From Trileptium ribeirensis (lineage: Eukaryota; Nematoda; Enoplea; Enoplida; Thoracostomopsidae): a DNA stretch of 64,000 nt. Within the stretch, counting starts at the first letter, position 1; each line of letters opens with the position of its first letter. Where the stretch lies: positions 1 through 64,000 of the forward strand of contig JASANE010029311.1 of the NCBI GenBank assembly GCA_030248225.1, read 5' to 3'. The notes beneath the pieces were generated by a model, which had not been told where the DNA came from, did not search any database, and saw nothing but the letters and a program-made list of their open reading frames with translations. Made by a program: the position numbers and the translations under genes. Below, in pieces: positions 27,041-40,800 of the stretch.

Positions 27041-28213
27041 CTAATTATACTTTGTCCGTAGTTACCCATAGACGTCTTTTATTGACACCACTCCCTGTAA
27101 CAGCGCCACCTACAACTGTTTCGTTTTCGATTATCTCTTCGTCTTTATCATCTTCAAATGGATTCGGCAAATCTATGACGTTGGCGTGGTGTTGATCGAG
27201 ATGGTCGGACACTTTTTGATAAAAAATAAACAGCTTAACAAAAAATCATGAATAAGATATAAACAATTATTACTAATGGTTATAATAAAGCCAACAACAG
27301 TAAGAATATAGAACAAATATGTCATTGATTCTTCGCCACCGCCGATTCTGTAAAATTGGTGTAAAAATTAAAGCGTTGCGTTACATTGCTGATCAGATGT
27401 ACAATGAATAAAAAAAATTAAATTTCAGATCGCACTATCTACAACCACCACTCACGAAAGTGTATGTATCACATGAAATCTACAGTGACGTTCAGGAATA
27501 AGTGTAAAGTAATCGACCGATTTCGATTAAAGAATTTTTGATCGATTCTGATTAAAAGACTGTAGCTTACTTTCATTAAACGAAATTTCTGTGGATTTCG
27601 ACTTTGGCACAATTAAAATAATATATTTCGAATTGCTAATTTCAAATGTTACAAAATTTTAATTAAACCAAAAAATATGTATGAACGAACCGGATACGAA
27701 CGTCATGTCCGTCATCTGAAAATAAGAAAAAATTACAACACATAGTAACGAATTAGAGTGCCACGCAGTTTAACGCTACGTCTTACTCCAGGAAGCATGT
27801 TCGAACCAAAATTTTAAGAAACACCCAACTGGATTCTCCAAATTTGTGAGCCGACATTTTCAAGTACCTCCTGGCAAAATCCAAATGCCCCTGGTGCGTG
27901 CCCTATGGCTAAATTTTGGGGTCCTCCCGATTCATCGCCTCTTCGCAAATTTTTTCCACTCGTTAAAAACATCCCCAAAGTACAAAATGTTCGCTCAAAA
28001 TTTGTACTAGAATTCTGTTGTGAAGCCCAAATTTTCGAAAATTTTTGCAAAATTTGCTTCAAAATAGCTTTTTCTCTTCATCAAAAGCGTTTTGACAGTG
28101 TTTTTAAAACGATTTTTAACCTTTTTCTTTTGGCAAAATCGGGCACCCCCGGTTCAAGCCTCCCTGGCAAAATTTTCAGCAAGTGGACAGCCCAGCCCAA
28201 CATTCCAATAAAC
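27041..28213. other. Passenger DNA inside the composite transposon
   Basis: About 1.2 kb without a recognised gene or transposon end. Open frames on both strands near 27814-28282 overlap each other and show no known domain. Confidence 0.35.
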
Positions 28214-30009
28214 CAGGGAGTAACCGGAACCGTCCATTTAAACCGGATCCGTAACCTGGTCTTCGAAACTTATATTATATAGTATATAAAACAGATGAAG
28301 GACGAAAATGAAGACAATGCGGATCAAAATGTATTAAAACAAATTTTACATAAATTTTAGGGATGTACCTTGGCTTAACCCCGGGCCGGGGCAACGTCGA
28401 AGCCCCAGAGTGAAATTTAGGTGCCAGGACTACTGTTTCAGAAAAAACATTTTTGGTACCAAATTAGTAGAACAGATAAACAATCTGGAGCTTTAGCTGA
28501 AAATATAACGCTACTAACTAGGGCAGTGCAAATTCCACAGCACCTTCCTGAAACTGGAACTTTAGCTTACAACGTACGGTTTATTAAAATAATAAACTAA
28601 AATGTTGAAACGATTTGTGTTGACTATTTGATATTTCAACAAGATTATTACTTATACGGACAAACTTCGGATATTTTTAAGAATAGTAATTAAACAATGA
28701 TTTGGTTTGTGGTACCTATATTCGCATATATGCCGACGGGCGACGATGCATACATGCCAGTGGGGTAGAACCCCCACGCGAGGGGGTAACCCCCGGTAGC
28801 CGGCGAAATTTTTCTAGGGGGAGGTCGGTACGGTAATGAGGACCTTTTTTAGTCGCCGGCGGCAAATTTTCGCCTATGAGTTCACCTCACTTTGCGTATG
28901 TGGGGGGTCAAGGTTCCCAGGGGGCATTTTACTGCCTCCCACCCACCTGTCGGGATGTATGAATGTATATGTGGTATATATGTTTTATATGCGCCGGAAA
29001 ACCGAACACATAGTACTTTTCGGTCAGCCCCGGCCCCGGTAGGCTAAACCCTGTCCCGTTACAACACTATTAAATTTAATGTTTTGCGATTAGATTATTG
29101 CCTCTCTGGGACTTTGAAGAGGTTGAGGAAGCTAAAATATTTATTTAATGATCAAGATGACGGTTTTTGGACTCCCAGCGGAGAAATACCTTCCGCTGAA
29201 AAAGATTACTTAAAATGCGTCCAACCGAATGTTCTTTTAACACATGGAGCGTAGACTAGACAATTTCGTTCCACTGAGCTCCTTTACTAGAATAAGTTGG
29301 TTACATGTTATTCCGTAGGAAACTTGCAATTATGGGTTTATATGCTTCTAAAAGACTATAAAAAGGTTACTATAATTTTCTTATCGATGATGAGAGACAT
29401 TGATCAGGCTAGCGTTGAGCAACCTTTGACCCTCAGTTGGATGATGATTTTCTTATCAGAATGATGTACATAAGACAAACTGTAATGCTGCTCGCACAGT
29501 TTCTGTACATGCAGTTTGTTCCCAAGAACACAGTTTCTGGCTGCTTTGCAAATATGTTGCTTTATTCCACTATAGACTGGTTACAAAGTTTACAAGGGCA
29601 CCATGTAGTGCCTGATTCAGTTTATATTAGCCAAGCTTACAGCTAAGTGCGTCAATAATTCATGCTCTGTTATGTATATATATCAAGTTGAACCGATTCA
29701 ATTATAACATATACCGCAGATTTTTGAATGGGTACGCTGATACAAGCATCGACTTAGCACAGTTTTTGAGATTTTCTAATGAAATTGTTTCCTACTTAGG
29801 TTTACAGGGCAATTTGTTGGGTTAGTCTCTTCTGTGGTTTGGTTGTGTTGGAACTTAATTATTGCGTATATATATCGCATATATATTATTGGACCACAAA
29901 AACATGGACAATTTTAAAACGGAATTCCGGTTCTGGTATGTTTTTGCTTTTTGCCGGAGCAGCAACCAGAAAACGATTTTCACGGAACTGGAATTCCTAT
30001 TACTCCCTG
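28214..30009 (-). mobile_element. hAT-A copy with a nested insertion
   Basis: It starts CAGGGAGTAACCGGAACC and ends GGAATTCCTATTACTCCCTG, the same pair of ends in the same orientation as the copy at 32970-34452. Removing the nested element at 28359-29070 leaves about 1.08 kb, in line with the 1.1-1.2 kb of the other copies. Its left flank does not duplicate its right flank (see the composite entry). It is non-coding. Confidence 0.75.
28359..29070. mobile_element. Nested hAT-like element (hAT-B), ~712 bp
   Basis: It splits hAT-A sequence that is continuous in other copies. Ends read AGGGATGTACC on the left and, inverted from the right, TAGTGTTGTAAC, after which both sides carry GGGGCCGGGG-type blocks (CCGGGCCGGGGC and GCCCCGGCCCCGG). 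Flanks TAAATTTT (28351-28358) and TAAATTTA (29071-29078) match at seven of eight bases, fitting an 8-bp duplication. A G-run-rich core at 28740-28960 resembles the small element at 38765. It is non-coding. Confidence 0.6.
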
Positions 30010-30017
30010 GTACGCAG
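30010..30017. repeat. Right 8-bp target duplication GTACGCAG
   Basis: Exact copy of 25564-25571, directly abutting the transposon end at 30009. Confidence 0.8.
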
Positions 30018-30099
30018 CTATAAGCCACCGAATATCAGCCATGTTGCTTGAGTAATTCAGAATATATACCCGATTGTCGTGCTCGCAATATACAAGTAC

Positions 30100-30545
30100 A
30101 TAGCGGATGAATTTCTCTACAAAATGAGACATAAACCATTTTCGTTTTTTTTGGGATCCCACGAGTCCATGGAAATGGTTTTGACCCAACCATGCAGCAT
30201 AAATAATCCAGCTTAAAATTGCAGCACATGATTTGCAGTTACATAGAGGATAAATTGCTGGACATAATGAGACCAAAAACACGAGCGGTTCCAAAGAAGT
30301 TACCATTTTCATATATTTTGGGTACAACGGGTCCATTGGAAAAAGTTTTATGAACCAATCGTGCAGCAACAATAGCAGGACACCAATGCAGCTACTTACA
30401 TAAATGATGAATCGCTCTACAAAATAATACTAAAAATATCTGTATAGCTCGAGTGGTTGTCTAAATATTACTATTTTCGTGTATTTTGGGTCTCATTTGC
30501 CCATTTTATAACTCGTCTAGAACCAAACCATGCATCTTAGAAAAA
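30100..30545. repeat. Three degenerate ~165-bp tandem units
   Basis: The pattern CATTTTC then TATTTTGGG, then a GTCCAT-type block, then ACC(A/C)AACCATGCAGC recurs at about 30138, 30302 and 30472 with many substitutions. No coding capacity or transposon ends were seen. Confidence 0.5.
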
Positions 30546-31019
30546 CTGCGAAGAAAGGTATTATATACAGCCTTATACAGACTTATTAGCTCTACAAAAT
30601 GATCCCAGTCTGATTCAGATATATATGTAGACTTTAGACATACATTAATAAACTTAGTTTTACACTCCATCGAACACCTTTCGCCCGCTTTTTCAAAAGG
30701 AAGATGGTGGAATCGGGTTTCACGCCTAACTTCAGGGTACAAGAGAATTCATGTAAAATGATCTATCACATGAATCAATTCGCCCAACCAAAGTTGAGTT
30801 ATGCGTGTCACTCTGAAAGCTAGTAATGGACATTGGCAACTGTTACCACTGTCAGGGCTGGTAGCGATTCTTCGCTTCGCTCGTTTCACTCACTACACTC
30901 AGAATTCAATTATAATTCTATATGAGAATTGCTGAAAATATATAGAAAAAAGAGCGCCATGAAGTATCACACAGCACAATCAATACAGTAGTGCGCGATT
31001 AAACCTAACCTACATCGAG
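30546..31019. other. Intergenic, no feature recognised
   Basis: About 0.5 kb between the tandem units and a MITE-like segment. A minus-strand open frame at 30506-30742 has no recognisable domain. Confidence 0.35.
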
Positions 31020-31430
31020 CGTCCCAGTTTGTATCAGCCGATAGCAAATCGCAAACCCTTGTTAGGGACCAAACGCAGAAATTTCATCGGTTTTTCGGCA
31101 AGAGAAAATTGGTAAAACCCGAAACAAGTACCAAAAATTACACCTTGTTTTGGAACAGAATTTTTATGATTGAGAATTTGCAGGAAAACGGTTGTTTAAC
31201 GCCTATAAGATTTATAAAATTTTCATTTGTATTTGTCTCTGTTCGCGAACAAATTTATTATATTGCTGATGTCACAAATTAATCGTTCGCGAACAAGGCT
31301 GACCTAATCCAAATTCGTTAAGTTTTCGTTCGCAAGAACTTGGGTGATTTTCGATGAATTTTTGCGAGCACAAATTGGCCGGTTTTCTATCACTGAGCTG
31401 TGTTGTGAACAATTTTGTGACGAATGACGG
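31020..31430. repeat. Diverged relative of the TA-flanked MITE core
   Basis: The stretch CGATAGCAAATCGCAAACCC and the following GGAACAGAATTT and AATTTGCAGGAAAACGG blocks resemble the interior of the MITEs at 21236 and 24978. Clear terminal inverted repeats are not visible. Two GTTCGCGAAC palindromes occur in the middle (near 31240 and 31290). Confidence 0.35.
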
Positions 31431-31462
31431 TTCAACAAAAACGTTCGGTAATAGTTTTTAAC

Positions 31463-32579
31463 CAGGGAGTAACAATTCCGGTTCCAGCGAAAACCATGTT
31501 CTGGTTGTGGTTCCAGAAAAGGCAAAACCACAATTCCGGCTCAAAAATTTTGCTTGAAATTTTGCGCATTTTTGATTCATCTATGGCGCAGACATATGTA
31601 ATATATACATAATGATCAAGTTCCAATACAACCAAAAAAAGAAAAGATTTTCAGCACATTGCCATGTGAAACGTAAGTAGAACACCCTTTTAGTAAGAAT
31701 TTTTCATCGTCACCCGGCATTTTGTGGACACAACTAAGCCAGGTCGATGGTTGTAGCAGCTATTTTACATATTCCGAAGTTTTCGGGGTATCTTCGAATT
31801 AAACCGGTCCAACATGATATACATAATAAAGTATGGATTATTGAAATGCTTAGCTGTAAGCTTGGCTAACAAAAATTGCGTCAAGCACAAGTCAGTGCGA
31901 TTGTGAGCTTTGTAAATTAATCTACAGTGAAGAAGTAAAGTAACATATCTGCAACGCAGCCAGAAACTATGTTCTTCGTAATGAGCTATATCTATTGAAA
32001 CTGTGCGAGCAGTATAATAGTTTCTTTCATTTATAGCATTCTCTTCAGAAAGTAATCATTATCATCTAGCCGACGGGCACTGGTTGTCCAACGGTAGCCT
32101 AAACAATGTCTCTGATCAATGTTCAAAAAATTATAGTATACCTTCCTTTATTTTCTTTTAGAACCATATAAACCAATAATTTCAAGTTGCCTACAGAATA
32201 ACATGTAACAAACGTATATGTAGTAAAGGGGGCGATTAGAAACATAGCGAAAGTGGTTAGTCTACGCTCCATACAAGCACAATCAGTTTAAACGCAATTT
32301 ACGCAAGGTGATATAGTGAACGGCACTTTTTGTCTGGAAGTCCAAAAAACAACATATTGATCGATACATTATTAGGTTCCTCAGTCTCGTCAAACTTCCA
32401 GAGAGGCAATAATGCCGTCGCAATACATTAAGCTTAATGTAAAAGTTATTTTTAATATATTTTAAATCCACTTTACCTTCGTCCGTTTTACTATATATAT
32501 ATAAGTTTCGAATACCAGGTTCCAGATCCGGTTTAAATGGACGCTTTCTGTTGCTGCTTCCGGTTCTAGTTGTTTCCTG
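31463..32579 (+). mobile_element. hAT-A copy, 1117 bp
   Basis: It begins CAGGGAGTAAC with AATTCCGGTTCC blocks and ends with a degenerate TTGTTTCCTG, in the same orientation as the copy at 49384. Flanks TTTTTAAC (31455-31462) and TTTTAAC (from 32580) represent an 8-bp duplication with one T lost. The internal AACATGTAACAAACGTATAT and TACATTAAGCTTAATG blocks are shared with the other copies. It is non-coding. Confidence 0.8.
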
Positions 32580-32969
32580 TTTTAACTTAAATAGCGCAAC
32601 AGGATGATTGATGGGCGGGGGCTATGTTTACTGTCGCATAACATCTTTTACGACATTGGGCCTAAAAATCCGGTTTATTCAACCACGGTGCTAAACATAT
32701 TGTCATATCGAGTTATATCGACATCGATATTTCGTTGCATTTCAGTCAAACTATTTTCTTACACTGTTTTAGGTTTTACATATATACGTCTCTTTTAATT
32801 CAACTTAATAAGAATTTGCCTTTAACTGTTGCTGCCGAACGCGGCTCTCGGTTCACAGATTGTATGAACATTACTCGCATTACAGCATATCGATCTCGTA
32901 TATCTTATTATTTTAAACAATATATATTTGATCTTCAGTGGCCTTGCTATTGTATTACGATCTGAACGT
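32580..32969. other. Spacer between two hAT-A copies
   Basis: About 390 bp of AT-rich DNA without a recognised gene. Short plus-strand open frames have no known domain. Confidence 0.35.
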
Positions 32970-34452
32970 CAGGGAATAACCGGAACCCAAATTTACCTGA
33001 GCCGTCCATTTAAACCTGATCCAGAACCGGAAAATGGTCTTTGAACCTTATATATATAGTAAAATAGATGAAACAAGAAATGAAGTACAGTGGATATAAA
33101 ATGTATTAAAAATAACTTCTACATTAAACTTAATGTATTGCATTGGCATTATTGCTTTTCTGATACTTTAAAGAGACTGAGTAAGCCAATAATGTTTATT
33201 TATCGATCAATATGTCGGTTTTGGACACCCAGAGCAAAAAAAATACCTTCCACTATACACCCTTGCGTCTACTGCGTCGTAATGAGTGTGCTTACAACAC
33301 ATGGAGCGTAGAATAAGCACTTTCGGTCTGTCTCCAGTCGCCTCCCTTTACTACACATACGTTTGTTACATGTTATTCTGTAGGAAATTTGAAAGTATAG
33401 GTTTAGATGGTTCTAAGAGAAACTAATAGAATGTAATTTTTTGATCAATGATCAGAGAGACTATTTAGGCTAGCGTTGGGCAACCCGTGCTCGTCAGTTC
33501 GATGATAGTGGTGGTAACTTTCTAATCTGAATCAGTGGCGGCGGAACCGGGACATTGTCCCACCCACTTTTAAGATGTTATTGAAAGTGCCCACCTCCCC
33601 ACTTTTGCAACATCCCAGTTTGACTATCCCGCTCTTTCTAATGATGCTGTCTTCCCTCCTGAGTCAGCCCAACTACCACTCACGCAATTTGAATGCCACT
33701 GTACACTTCTCGAATTACTTTTTATATGTCATTGCGAACGTTGTATCTATAAAGCAGGCAGTTACAATATTTTTATACCATTTTTGGTGCTCGCTTCTTT
33801 TGATGTTTGTAGAAAGAGTTGGCGCCCCACTTTTCTCAACGTTCCGCCGCCACTAATCTGAATGCTATAAATGAGACAAACTGTGATATTGCTCGCACAG
33901 TTTTAATACAGCTCGCACAGTTCATTGCCAAGGACACAGTTTCTGGCTGCGCTGCAGATAACGTTACATTGCTTCAGTGTAGACTGGTTTACAAATTTTA
34001 TAAGGGCACTGGCTGGTGCGTGACGCAATTTATGTTAATCAAGCTCACGCTAAGTACTTCTACGTAATCCATACTCTGTTACCGAGTTTGACCGGTTTAA
34101 TTCGAACATACCGCGCAAACTTCTGAATATGTAAAATAGCTGCTATAAGCATCGACCTGACTTTGTTTTGTTAGCAAACTCCTGCAGGTTAAGATGAAAA
34201 ATTCCTACTGAATTTATGTGCCCTACTTACGTTTCATACGGCAAATTGCTGAGTTAATCTTTTCTTTTGCTTGGTTGTATTGGAGCTTGATAATTGTATA
34301 CATATGTTTGGACCACAGATGCAGCAAAAATGTGGAAAATTTCAAACAAAATTTTTAAACCGAAATTCCGGTTCCGGTATGGTTTTACCCTTTGCCGGAA
34401 CCGCAACCGGAACACTATTTTCTGCCTGAACCGGAATTCCGGTTACTCCCTG
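32970..34452 (-). mobile_element. hAT-A copy, 1483 bp including a nested element
   Basis: It starts CAGGGAATAACCGGAACC and ends CCGGTTACTCCCTG. Flanks CTGAACGT (32962-32969) and CTGAACGC (34453-34460) match at seven of eight bases. Without the nested 323-bp element it is about 1.15 kb. Its right end lies only 81 bp before the first recognised DBHS exon, so it contributes sequence to that intron close to the splice acceptor. It is non-coding. Confidence 0.85.
33533..33855. mobile_element. Nested hAT-like MITE (hAT-C), 323 bp
   Basis: CAGTGGCGGCGGAAC at the left is matched inverted by GTTCCGCCGCCACT at the right. CAGTGGCGG is a common terminus in hAT transposons. The octamer ATCTGAAT flanks both sides exactly (33525-33532 and 33856-33863). 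It interrupts the hAT-A copy and so is younger. It has no transposase. Confidence 0.85.
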
Positions 34453-34533
34453 CTGAACGCGTTTTAAAATGTTCAATACGAATTTTGTGCTTTACCTGTA
34501 GTTTTAGTGTACATGATTATTTTTTTCCTTCAG

Positions 34534-34820
34534 CGTCCCTAGGGGGTTTGGAATTGGGTCAGAATAGTTTGTTAGCTGGATATGACGACTATCACGGCGG
34601 AACAAACAGCGGATTCGGTCTCGATATAGCGTCCAGTCACAGCGGTAACCAAACGCTGCCCGAAAATATAAACAAAGGCAAATTTACGGGTCGGTGCAGA
34701 TTATTTGTTGGCAATCTGTCGCGAGACATGAAGGAGCTTGAATTTAAGAAATTGTTTACGGACTTCGGTGAAGTATCAGAAAGCTATGTTTCGGACAAGG
34801 GTTTCGGCTTTATAACGATG
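34534..34820 (+). CDS. NONO: DBHS exon a: N-terminal linker and first half of RRM1
   Basis: The acceptor is a T-rich tract ending TTCAG and the donor is ATG|GTAAGT. Residues 1-50 are a Gly/Ser/Asn-rich linker. RRM1 follows with RNP2 (LFVGNL, 56-61) and RNP1 (KGFGFI, 88-93), both as in DBHS proteins. The exon begins in phase so that one base comes from an upstream exon that I could not find. The open frame continues upstream into the adjacent transposon without an ATG, so that extension is not taken as coding. Confidence 0.92.
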
Positions 34821-37800
34821 GTAAGTCCATGCTTTGAATATAATATTAACCTATGTACTATGATGTATATATTTCTGGAAGTATACGATATGTGATATAT
34901 CAAGTTTGGTTTATTGTGTTTAAGTGTAGTTTAAGTTTGGCATAAGTTGAAGTTTGATGTGGTTATGTTATGGTCCAAACATACATTGTTTTGAGTGAAA
35001 TGCAGTGATCAGTTTTGTTTTAACAGTTGACAAAATAACAAATTTAAAAGCTTATATATTTGTAATTGAAAGTGATATTGTTGGGGCGATTTGTTCGTCT
35101 TAAAGCTGTAAGACTTCATAGTAATCGTATTTTAGCAAAACCTGCGGTGTGTTTTCAAGTTCAACTTATATAACCGGGTTTAGGCAATGCGGTCTATAGC
35201 TCACTGAGGTATACTTAAGTCGGGACATTGAAACAGCAACGTGGCAGCAACAATTTGTGGTATTTTAGTATTTCTAGTTCGAGCTTGTCTACATTTATAA
35301 TGCATTTCCAATTGCTGCAAACAGCGTGCTGGCTTTTACAAATAAGGGAGGGCCCCTAGGTATATCGACCTTTTCCCAGTTCATGCCCCAGGCAAATTTT
35401 GGCTTCACCCAACTCATGTATTCCAAGTCCACTTGGTACTTTTCTACACTGCAATAAATTACCAAATTTTTCTTTGATAAGATAAAAATATACATTAATA
35501 TTGTCCATATTTTAGCCTAAATTCACCCAATGTTTTGCTGCAGGTTTTTTAGTTCGATATGGATAAACTGGCCTAGTTGTTGCTTCACAGAGAAAAGTTG
35601 ATCTATGTTTTAGTTTTGCAAAGAAATATCGGGGGGTGTGGGGCTGAACTCTGGGGAAGCCAAAACTACCTGTGTGAAGTCGAAATGGGTAGGGTCTCCA
35701 CTCCCCCTCCGTGGAAAATCCAGCACAGATTCACTGCTGGATATAGGCCCCATGTATTTTCCGTTCCCACATTTCCGAACTGCTGGATCCTCAGGTATAA
35801 TTTTGATAATTTGGAGAAGCCTGCAGTATGTAGCGAAGGTAAGCACCGTTTATGCAATGCAGCCAGGATTCATTTGCTTTAATTTGTTTAAGCTGATATA
35901 CATAGCTTGGTATGGTTTGCGTAAACATTCTCGAATTTTCGAGCTTGCACATAGCACCACAACATAATTAATGATTTGCAGCATTTGACAGCACTGTGCT
36001 CTTGTCTAACAACATAAGTTAGTTCAAGCACCGCCTTGTGCTTTTGTCAATTTGTTATTTCTGACGTAATGTTTATACATTACATTCAAGAACTACGATT
36101 CAAATTGTTGTATTCCCAGAGTCGTAGATCCACGTTGAGTTGTAGAAAACAGACGTTTATTGAAAGCCAACAGAAGTAAGTGAACAAAATGTAGTAAACA
36201 AGACAGTAAAAGTAACGTTGAATCGAGACAATAAGAAACAGTAAATTGAACAGTAATGAAACAGTACTTCAGCAGTAACTAAACAGTAACTCAAGTTGTG
36301 GTAAGCAACCGTCTTTAAATATAATCAAAGAATCTTCTAGAATAATCATGTCATCAGTCTTCGGAATCCGTAGAACATTCTAGAAGGATCGAAATGCCGT
36401 CACTTTACGTGTGAGGATGTCCTCGTACATCATAGGAGCTTTCAGAACAGGATCGAATGTAATTCCAAAATGTTCTGGCGAAGCAAATCCTTAACACAAA
36501 TATTGGTTGTTCACTGTAGTATTACGTTCCAATTTTAGAAATCCCCTACGTTATGTTCATAAAAATGCAATCCATACTACCATGTTTGTCCCTCCACTCA
36601 CACGAAGCCCCTTATGATGTAGTAAATCTATCATTTACTAACATTAATTCATTGTTTTCAGTATATTAAATGTTTTTCAAGCATTAAAGTCTTTCTAGTG
36701 CTAAAAGCCTGAAAATACATGTACGCCAGTAAAAGCGCATGAAAATATGGAAATACATGTTCATTCTCGGAGAAAGTTTCGAAGTAGAGCCTGAAAATAC
36801 ATGTACGCCAGTAAAAGCACATGAAAATATGGAAATATTTAGCCTTTTAAGCAAAATTTATCCCACCTCCACTTCGAAACTTTCTCCGAGAATGAACATG
36901 CCCCCAAAGTTCCCTCTATCATTTTTCGGAAGGCAATTAGGTCAGATATAAAGTGGCACCATGAGTTATATTTAATCTCTGCCTGTAGTGAGCGAGACTA
37001 ACATAGCACAGAATTCTGACTGGCCAGAGTGATAAATTTCGACTGTGCCAGTTTCTAGGTTTTGTTGGTGTAATTCTCATAACTCATTTTCGGCCTTTTG
37101 CATTGACTTTCGCGGTAGCTCATTCGCTAGATTAAAATCTTTATTTGTGACCTTTCGTGAGGAGTGAAAACAGATTCCAATTTTGTCCGGCCGCATACGT
37201 AGGCCAAATGGGTTCGGGTCCAGCAGAACATGCTATGGATTGTATCTCGACATATGGTGCGACATAATATAATAAAGTACTAATACATTAAATTAATAAA
37301 TTCATCATGGAGCTGCAAGCTGATTGAGATGCTGAGTGCCACCGTAGCAGTCGGGTTAATATCGTACTTGATATTAGATTACACAAATACGGTCTGTGAT
37401 TAATACCTGTTCATATGTTGTATATGCTCTATATCATGTTTATTTAATTTTGGTTTTGTTTACATGTCAGACAGAGTGTCTTTAGGATACCCATTATAAC
37501 GCTGAAAAGGCTAAAGAAGCGCTTGATGGCAAAGACATAGGTGGTTCTGGTCGGTCACTCCAGGTTAGATTCGCAACGCATAAAGCCGCACTCCGACTTA
37601 AAGAAATTCCAGCTGTTGTGTCCAACGAACTGCTTCACCAGGTGAGCTCCCATTATCTTTGAGTATTTTCGCAACAATAGCATATTTGTATTTACCGTTC
37701 TTTCGAGAGTTATGATGTTATTTATTAACTTTGTGGCATATAATCAGTTGTACCGTTATTATTATTTCTATACCTCTCTTTTCAAAATTAAAATTTAGGT

Positions 37801-40800
37801 ACCGCAAAAATGCGGAAGATGTGAATCAAAGCTTCAATAGTTGAGCTTTTTCGTTTCTTCATACCCACGTTTAACAAATATTGCCAGACAGCAGTGTGTT
37901 GGTAATTTTTTTCTTTTGCAAAAAGTGCTTGGATATTTTGGGCGGCGTTTATACAAAAGTGCGATAGTGAAATATAATGCCCTTTTCCCTGTCATACTTC
38001 TAAAAATATCTACAGTGATATGTTTTTCACTACGCCTTCGCTCTATGTAATAATTTATGTGTTTTTCCCCAAAATTTTAGTCTATTTGTTCATCATGTTT
38101 TGGGTGAATGTAAGAAACTCTGGCGAAACGCGTACATAAATTGAATTATTTACTCACTCTTCAGCACATCTATAGCGGACAAAATTATCGCGTAGTTGGT
38201 TATATTGCCCATCAGTAATTTTATATAATTTCAAATTTGTGTGATTTGACGTGTCTCTGTGATTGAATTCACACATCACTTCTTTTTCAGAAAGTAATGC
38301 GGCCACTATTGTAAGATGGCTGCAGCGAGATGGTAAAATATATGGTAGAATCTGTTGTGTTGTTGAATCAATTCTAGACAACATCACTTCTACTTCTAGA
38401 CAACATCACCACTTTACATAAAATTGACTAGAATTTGTTGTTTTTTATAGAATAAATTCTGCTGTCTTCAATGATTTAAGGTAATTGCACTTTTTAAAAT
38501 GTCGGTTAAATTGTACTAGAATAAATCCTAAAAATCTCGATTTAATTTAACTTGACCTAATTTTGCATAGATTTTTTCATTAGATTCGATTATAGCAAAA
38601 TGTGTGTTAACCAAATCCTATATACAGAATCTATTGTCGCAGTCCTGTTTACCATCTTGGTGCACTTATCCTAAAGTAGTTGCTGCATAACAGGTTCAGA
38701 GGAATGATTGTTTATATCAATATTACACAGACATTAAGATAAGCGTTTAAGTCATAAGTGTGGATAGGGGATTATCCTCCTTCTAACGGTTGGACCCACT
38801 CCCGCCGCGCGGCGAAAAATTTTAGCAAAGTTTGGGGTGAAATCGGTAAAATTGGCAGATTGTGAGGGTGGGAAGGGTCTACCCCCAGCCTCGCCAACGC
38901 TCTACTCCCCTAAGAATACGGACCTTCGAAATGTATGGTTTAAGGATTTATGATTTGTTGAATTTTCAGGCGTTTTCTATGTTTGGCGAAGTCGAACGTG
39001 CGATCCACGTCGTTGATGAACGTGGCCGTCCGTCGGGCGAAGGAATTGTGGAGTTTAGTCGAAAACCCGGCGCTGCTGAGGCAACACGCCGCATCAACGA
39101 TGGCGTGTTTTTACTCACTGCGTAAGTTCCCCTATTACAACATTTCATGGTGTTTCAGCTCGGAAAAAAGTTTGAATCGCTGAAGAACTTTGTACATTTT
39201 TATAGCCGATCAATTTTTACATACTTGTTACCTGAATGTCTTTTCTGAGGATTAATATTCCATGTGGTTCGTTTTATAATAGCTTAATAAAACAATGTTC
39301 TCTTAGTGTTTTACATTCAATGAATAGTCATCATCGCATCGGCCGCCACTTGGTTATGCGAATATCTTAATAATAAGGAAAAGATTTCAGAGGAGTCGAC
39401 AGTAAAGCACTGCTGTATAATCATAATTGTTTTTACTGATAGGTAATGCAATTTTAATTGTTATTCTCTGCTGCTCCGTGGCTTCTGGTCAATCTCTACA
39501 TCTATAATTCCAGCTTTTTTTATAAAATTATTCATATTTGTAATGCAGGCAACATAATATACTGTAAGTTTTGAAACTGTACCACATGCTCTAGTAGATA
39601 AACTACTGTGGAGATGCTTTCAATATGTTGCATGTTTATAATTGAAGCTGTGTTTGAATGCCTGAATTGCGATTGAAATTGTTTCGGTCTGAGCAGGTTT
39701 ATTTTCATTATTATACTATTCCTGTGCTGGCACTACGGATTCAACGATTGCCGAGTTATGAGTATGTTTCGGCAACTTCTATGTTTTATTAATATTTGAA
39801 TCTTATACTAAATGTCCTCGGGATAGTTCTTACATGCAGATTGGGAAAATTTGTCGCGCTACTGGCACATGCAGCTCAGGGCGTGATGCGCTGTAATAAC
39901 GTATTGAAGAGTACATGAGGTCGTTTTAAACCGATAGCTGAAATTTTGAATGAAAAAATGCCAGTGGTTATAATCGTCATAAATAATTTCAATTTGGCAG
40001 TTTTGGATGTGTGCTGCAAATTTATTGTTCTGCACGTATTTGAGTTTTGGGATCTGAATTTCTTCGCTTACAAATTAGGTGTCGTGCTGATTTTGTGTGT
40101 ATAGAGCACAAAAAGGCATTCATGTACAAACATTGTCTTGTTTGTAGTCATAAAACTGATGCCGCTTGCTGTTTAGTTATCTTCCCCTGCTTTACAACAA
40201 CTGACGCTTTAAACATATACATTTATTTTACATTGAGTAGCTAAGGGAATAAAGATTTTATGTTTGGCTTCTTTTGCGATTGGGTTCTCCGATTTAAGCT
40301 ACAGGTAATTTCGATATAACTGGCGTTCCGTTTCTGAAATTAGGTTCTTGTACTTTGCGCTGCGAGTCGTTTTTACTCTATTGTGGTTTCTGGAAGAGAA
40401 GTTACGAACCATTCGTTCGAAGTTCTTTACAAAAATACACCATATGTAGTACTGTAGCTCTAATGAAGCCTTATAAATAAGTTTTTTGGTCCTAGTTACC
40501 CTGTAAGAAGGGATGGATATCAGGGAAAGGCGTCGAATGGGGCATAATATGACCGCATTCTTGAGATATTGGAAGACTGGTGATTTCCTATATTGGTCCA
40601 CTGTATTTCGATTTTTTTCTGTTATCTTCCTGCCACTAACTTGTCATCGTTATTATCTGATAGAGTTGGATTTGGTATATATCAGTGTTGAGCCACTGTT
40701 GATTCAACACTTTTTTGTTTTGCGATACTCTAAGGCTTCCTAGGTGTGGTCGAAGAACCGGTCAAATCTGACCCATTTTTAGTTAAACACTCGGGATTCT

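Larger units (their letters stand above)
25572..30009 (-). mobile_element. 4.4-kb composite (macro) hAT-like transposon
   Basis: The left end belongs to one hAT-A copy (25572 to about 25815, then truncated) and the right end to a second, complete hAT-A copy (28214-30009). Both outer boundaries carry the identical 8-bp duplication GTACGCAG, the size typical of hAT transposases. The inner left end at 28214 is preceded by CAATAAAC, which does not match the right flank. The simplest reading is that transposase used the outer left end and the far right end, and so moved both copies plus about 2.4 kb of intervening DNA. A full-length element that later suffered internal duplication is the alternative. 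No transposase is encoded. Confidence 0.65.
34821..37485 (+). other. DBHS intron, 2.7 kb
   Basis: The donor is GTAAGT and the acceptor TCTTTAG before 37486. A nearer CAG at 37468-37470 is rejected because it would put an in-frame TAG ahead of the conserved residues. The intron holds a solo LTR (36106-36496) and a nested direct/inverted duplication (36707-36900); nothing was recognised in the rest. Confidence 0.8.
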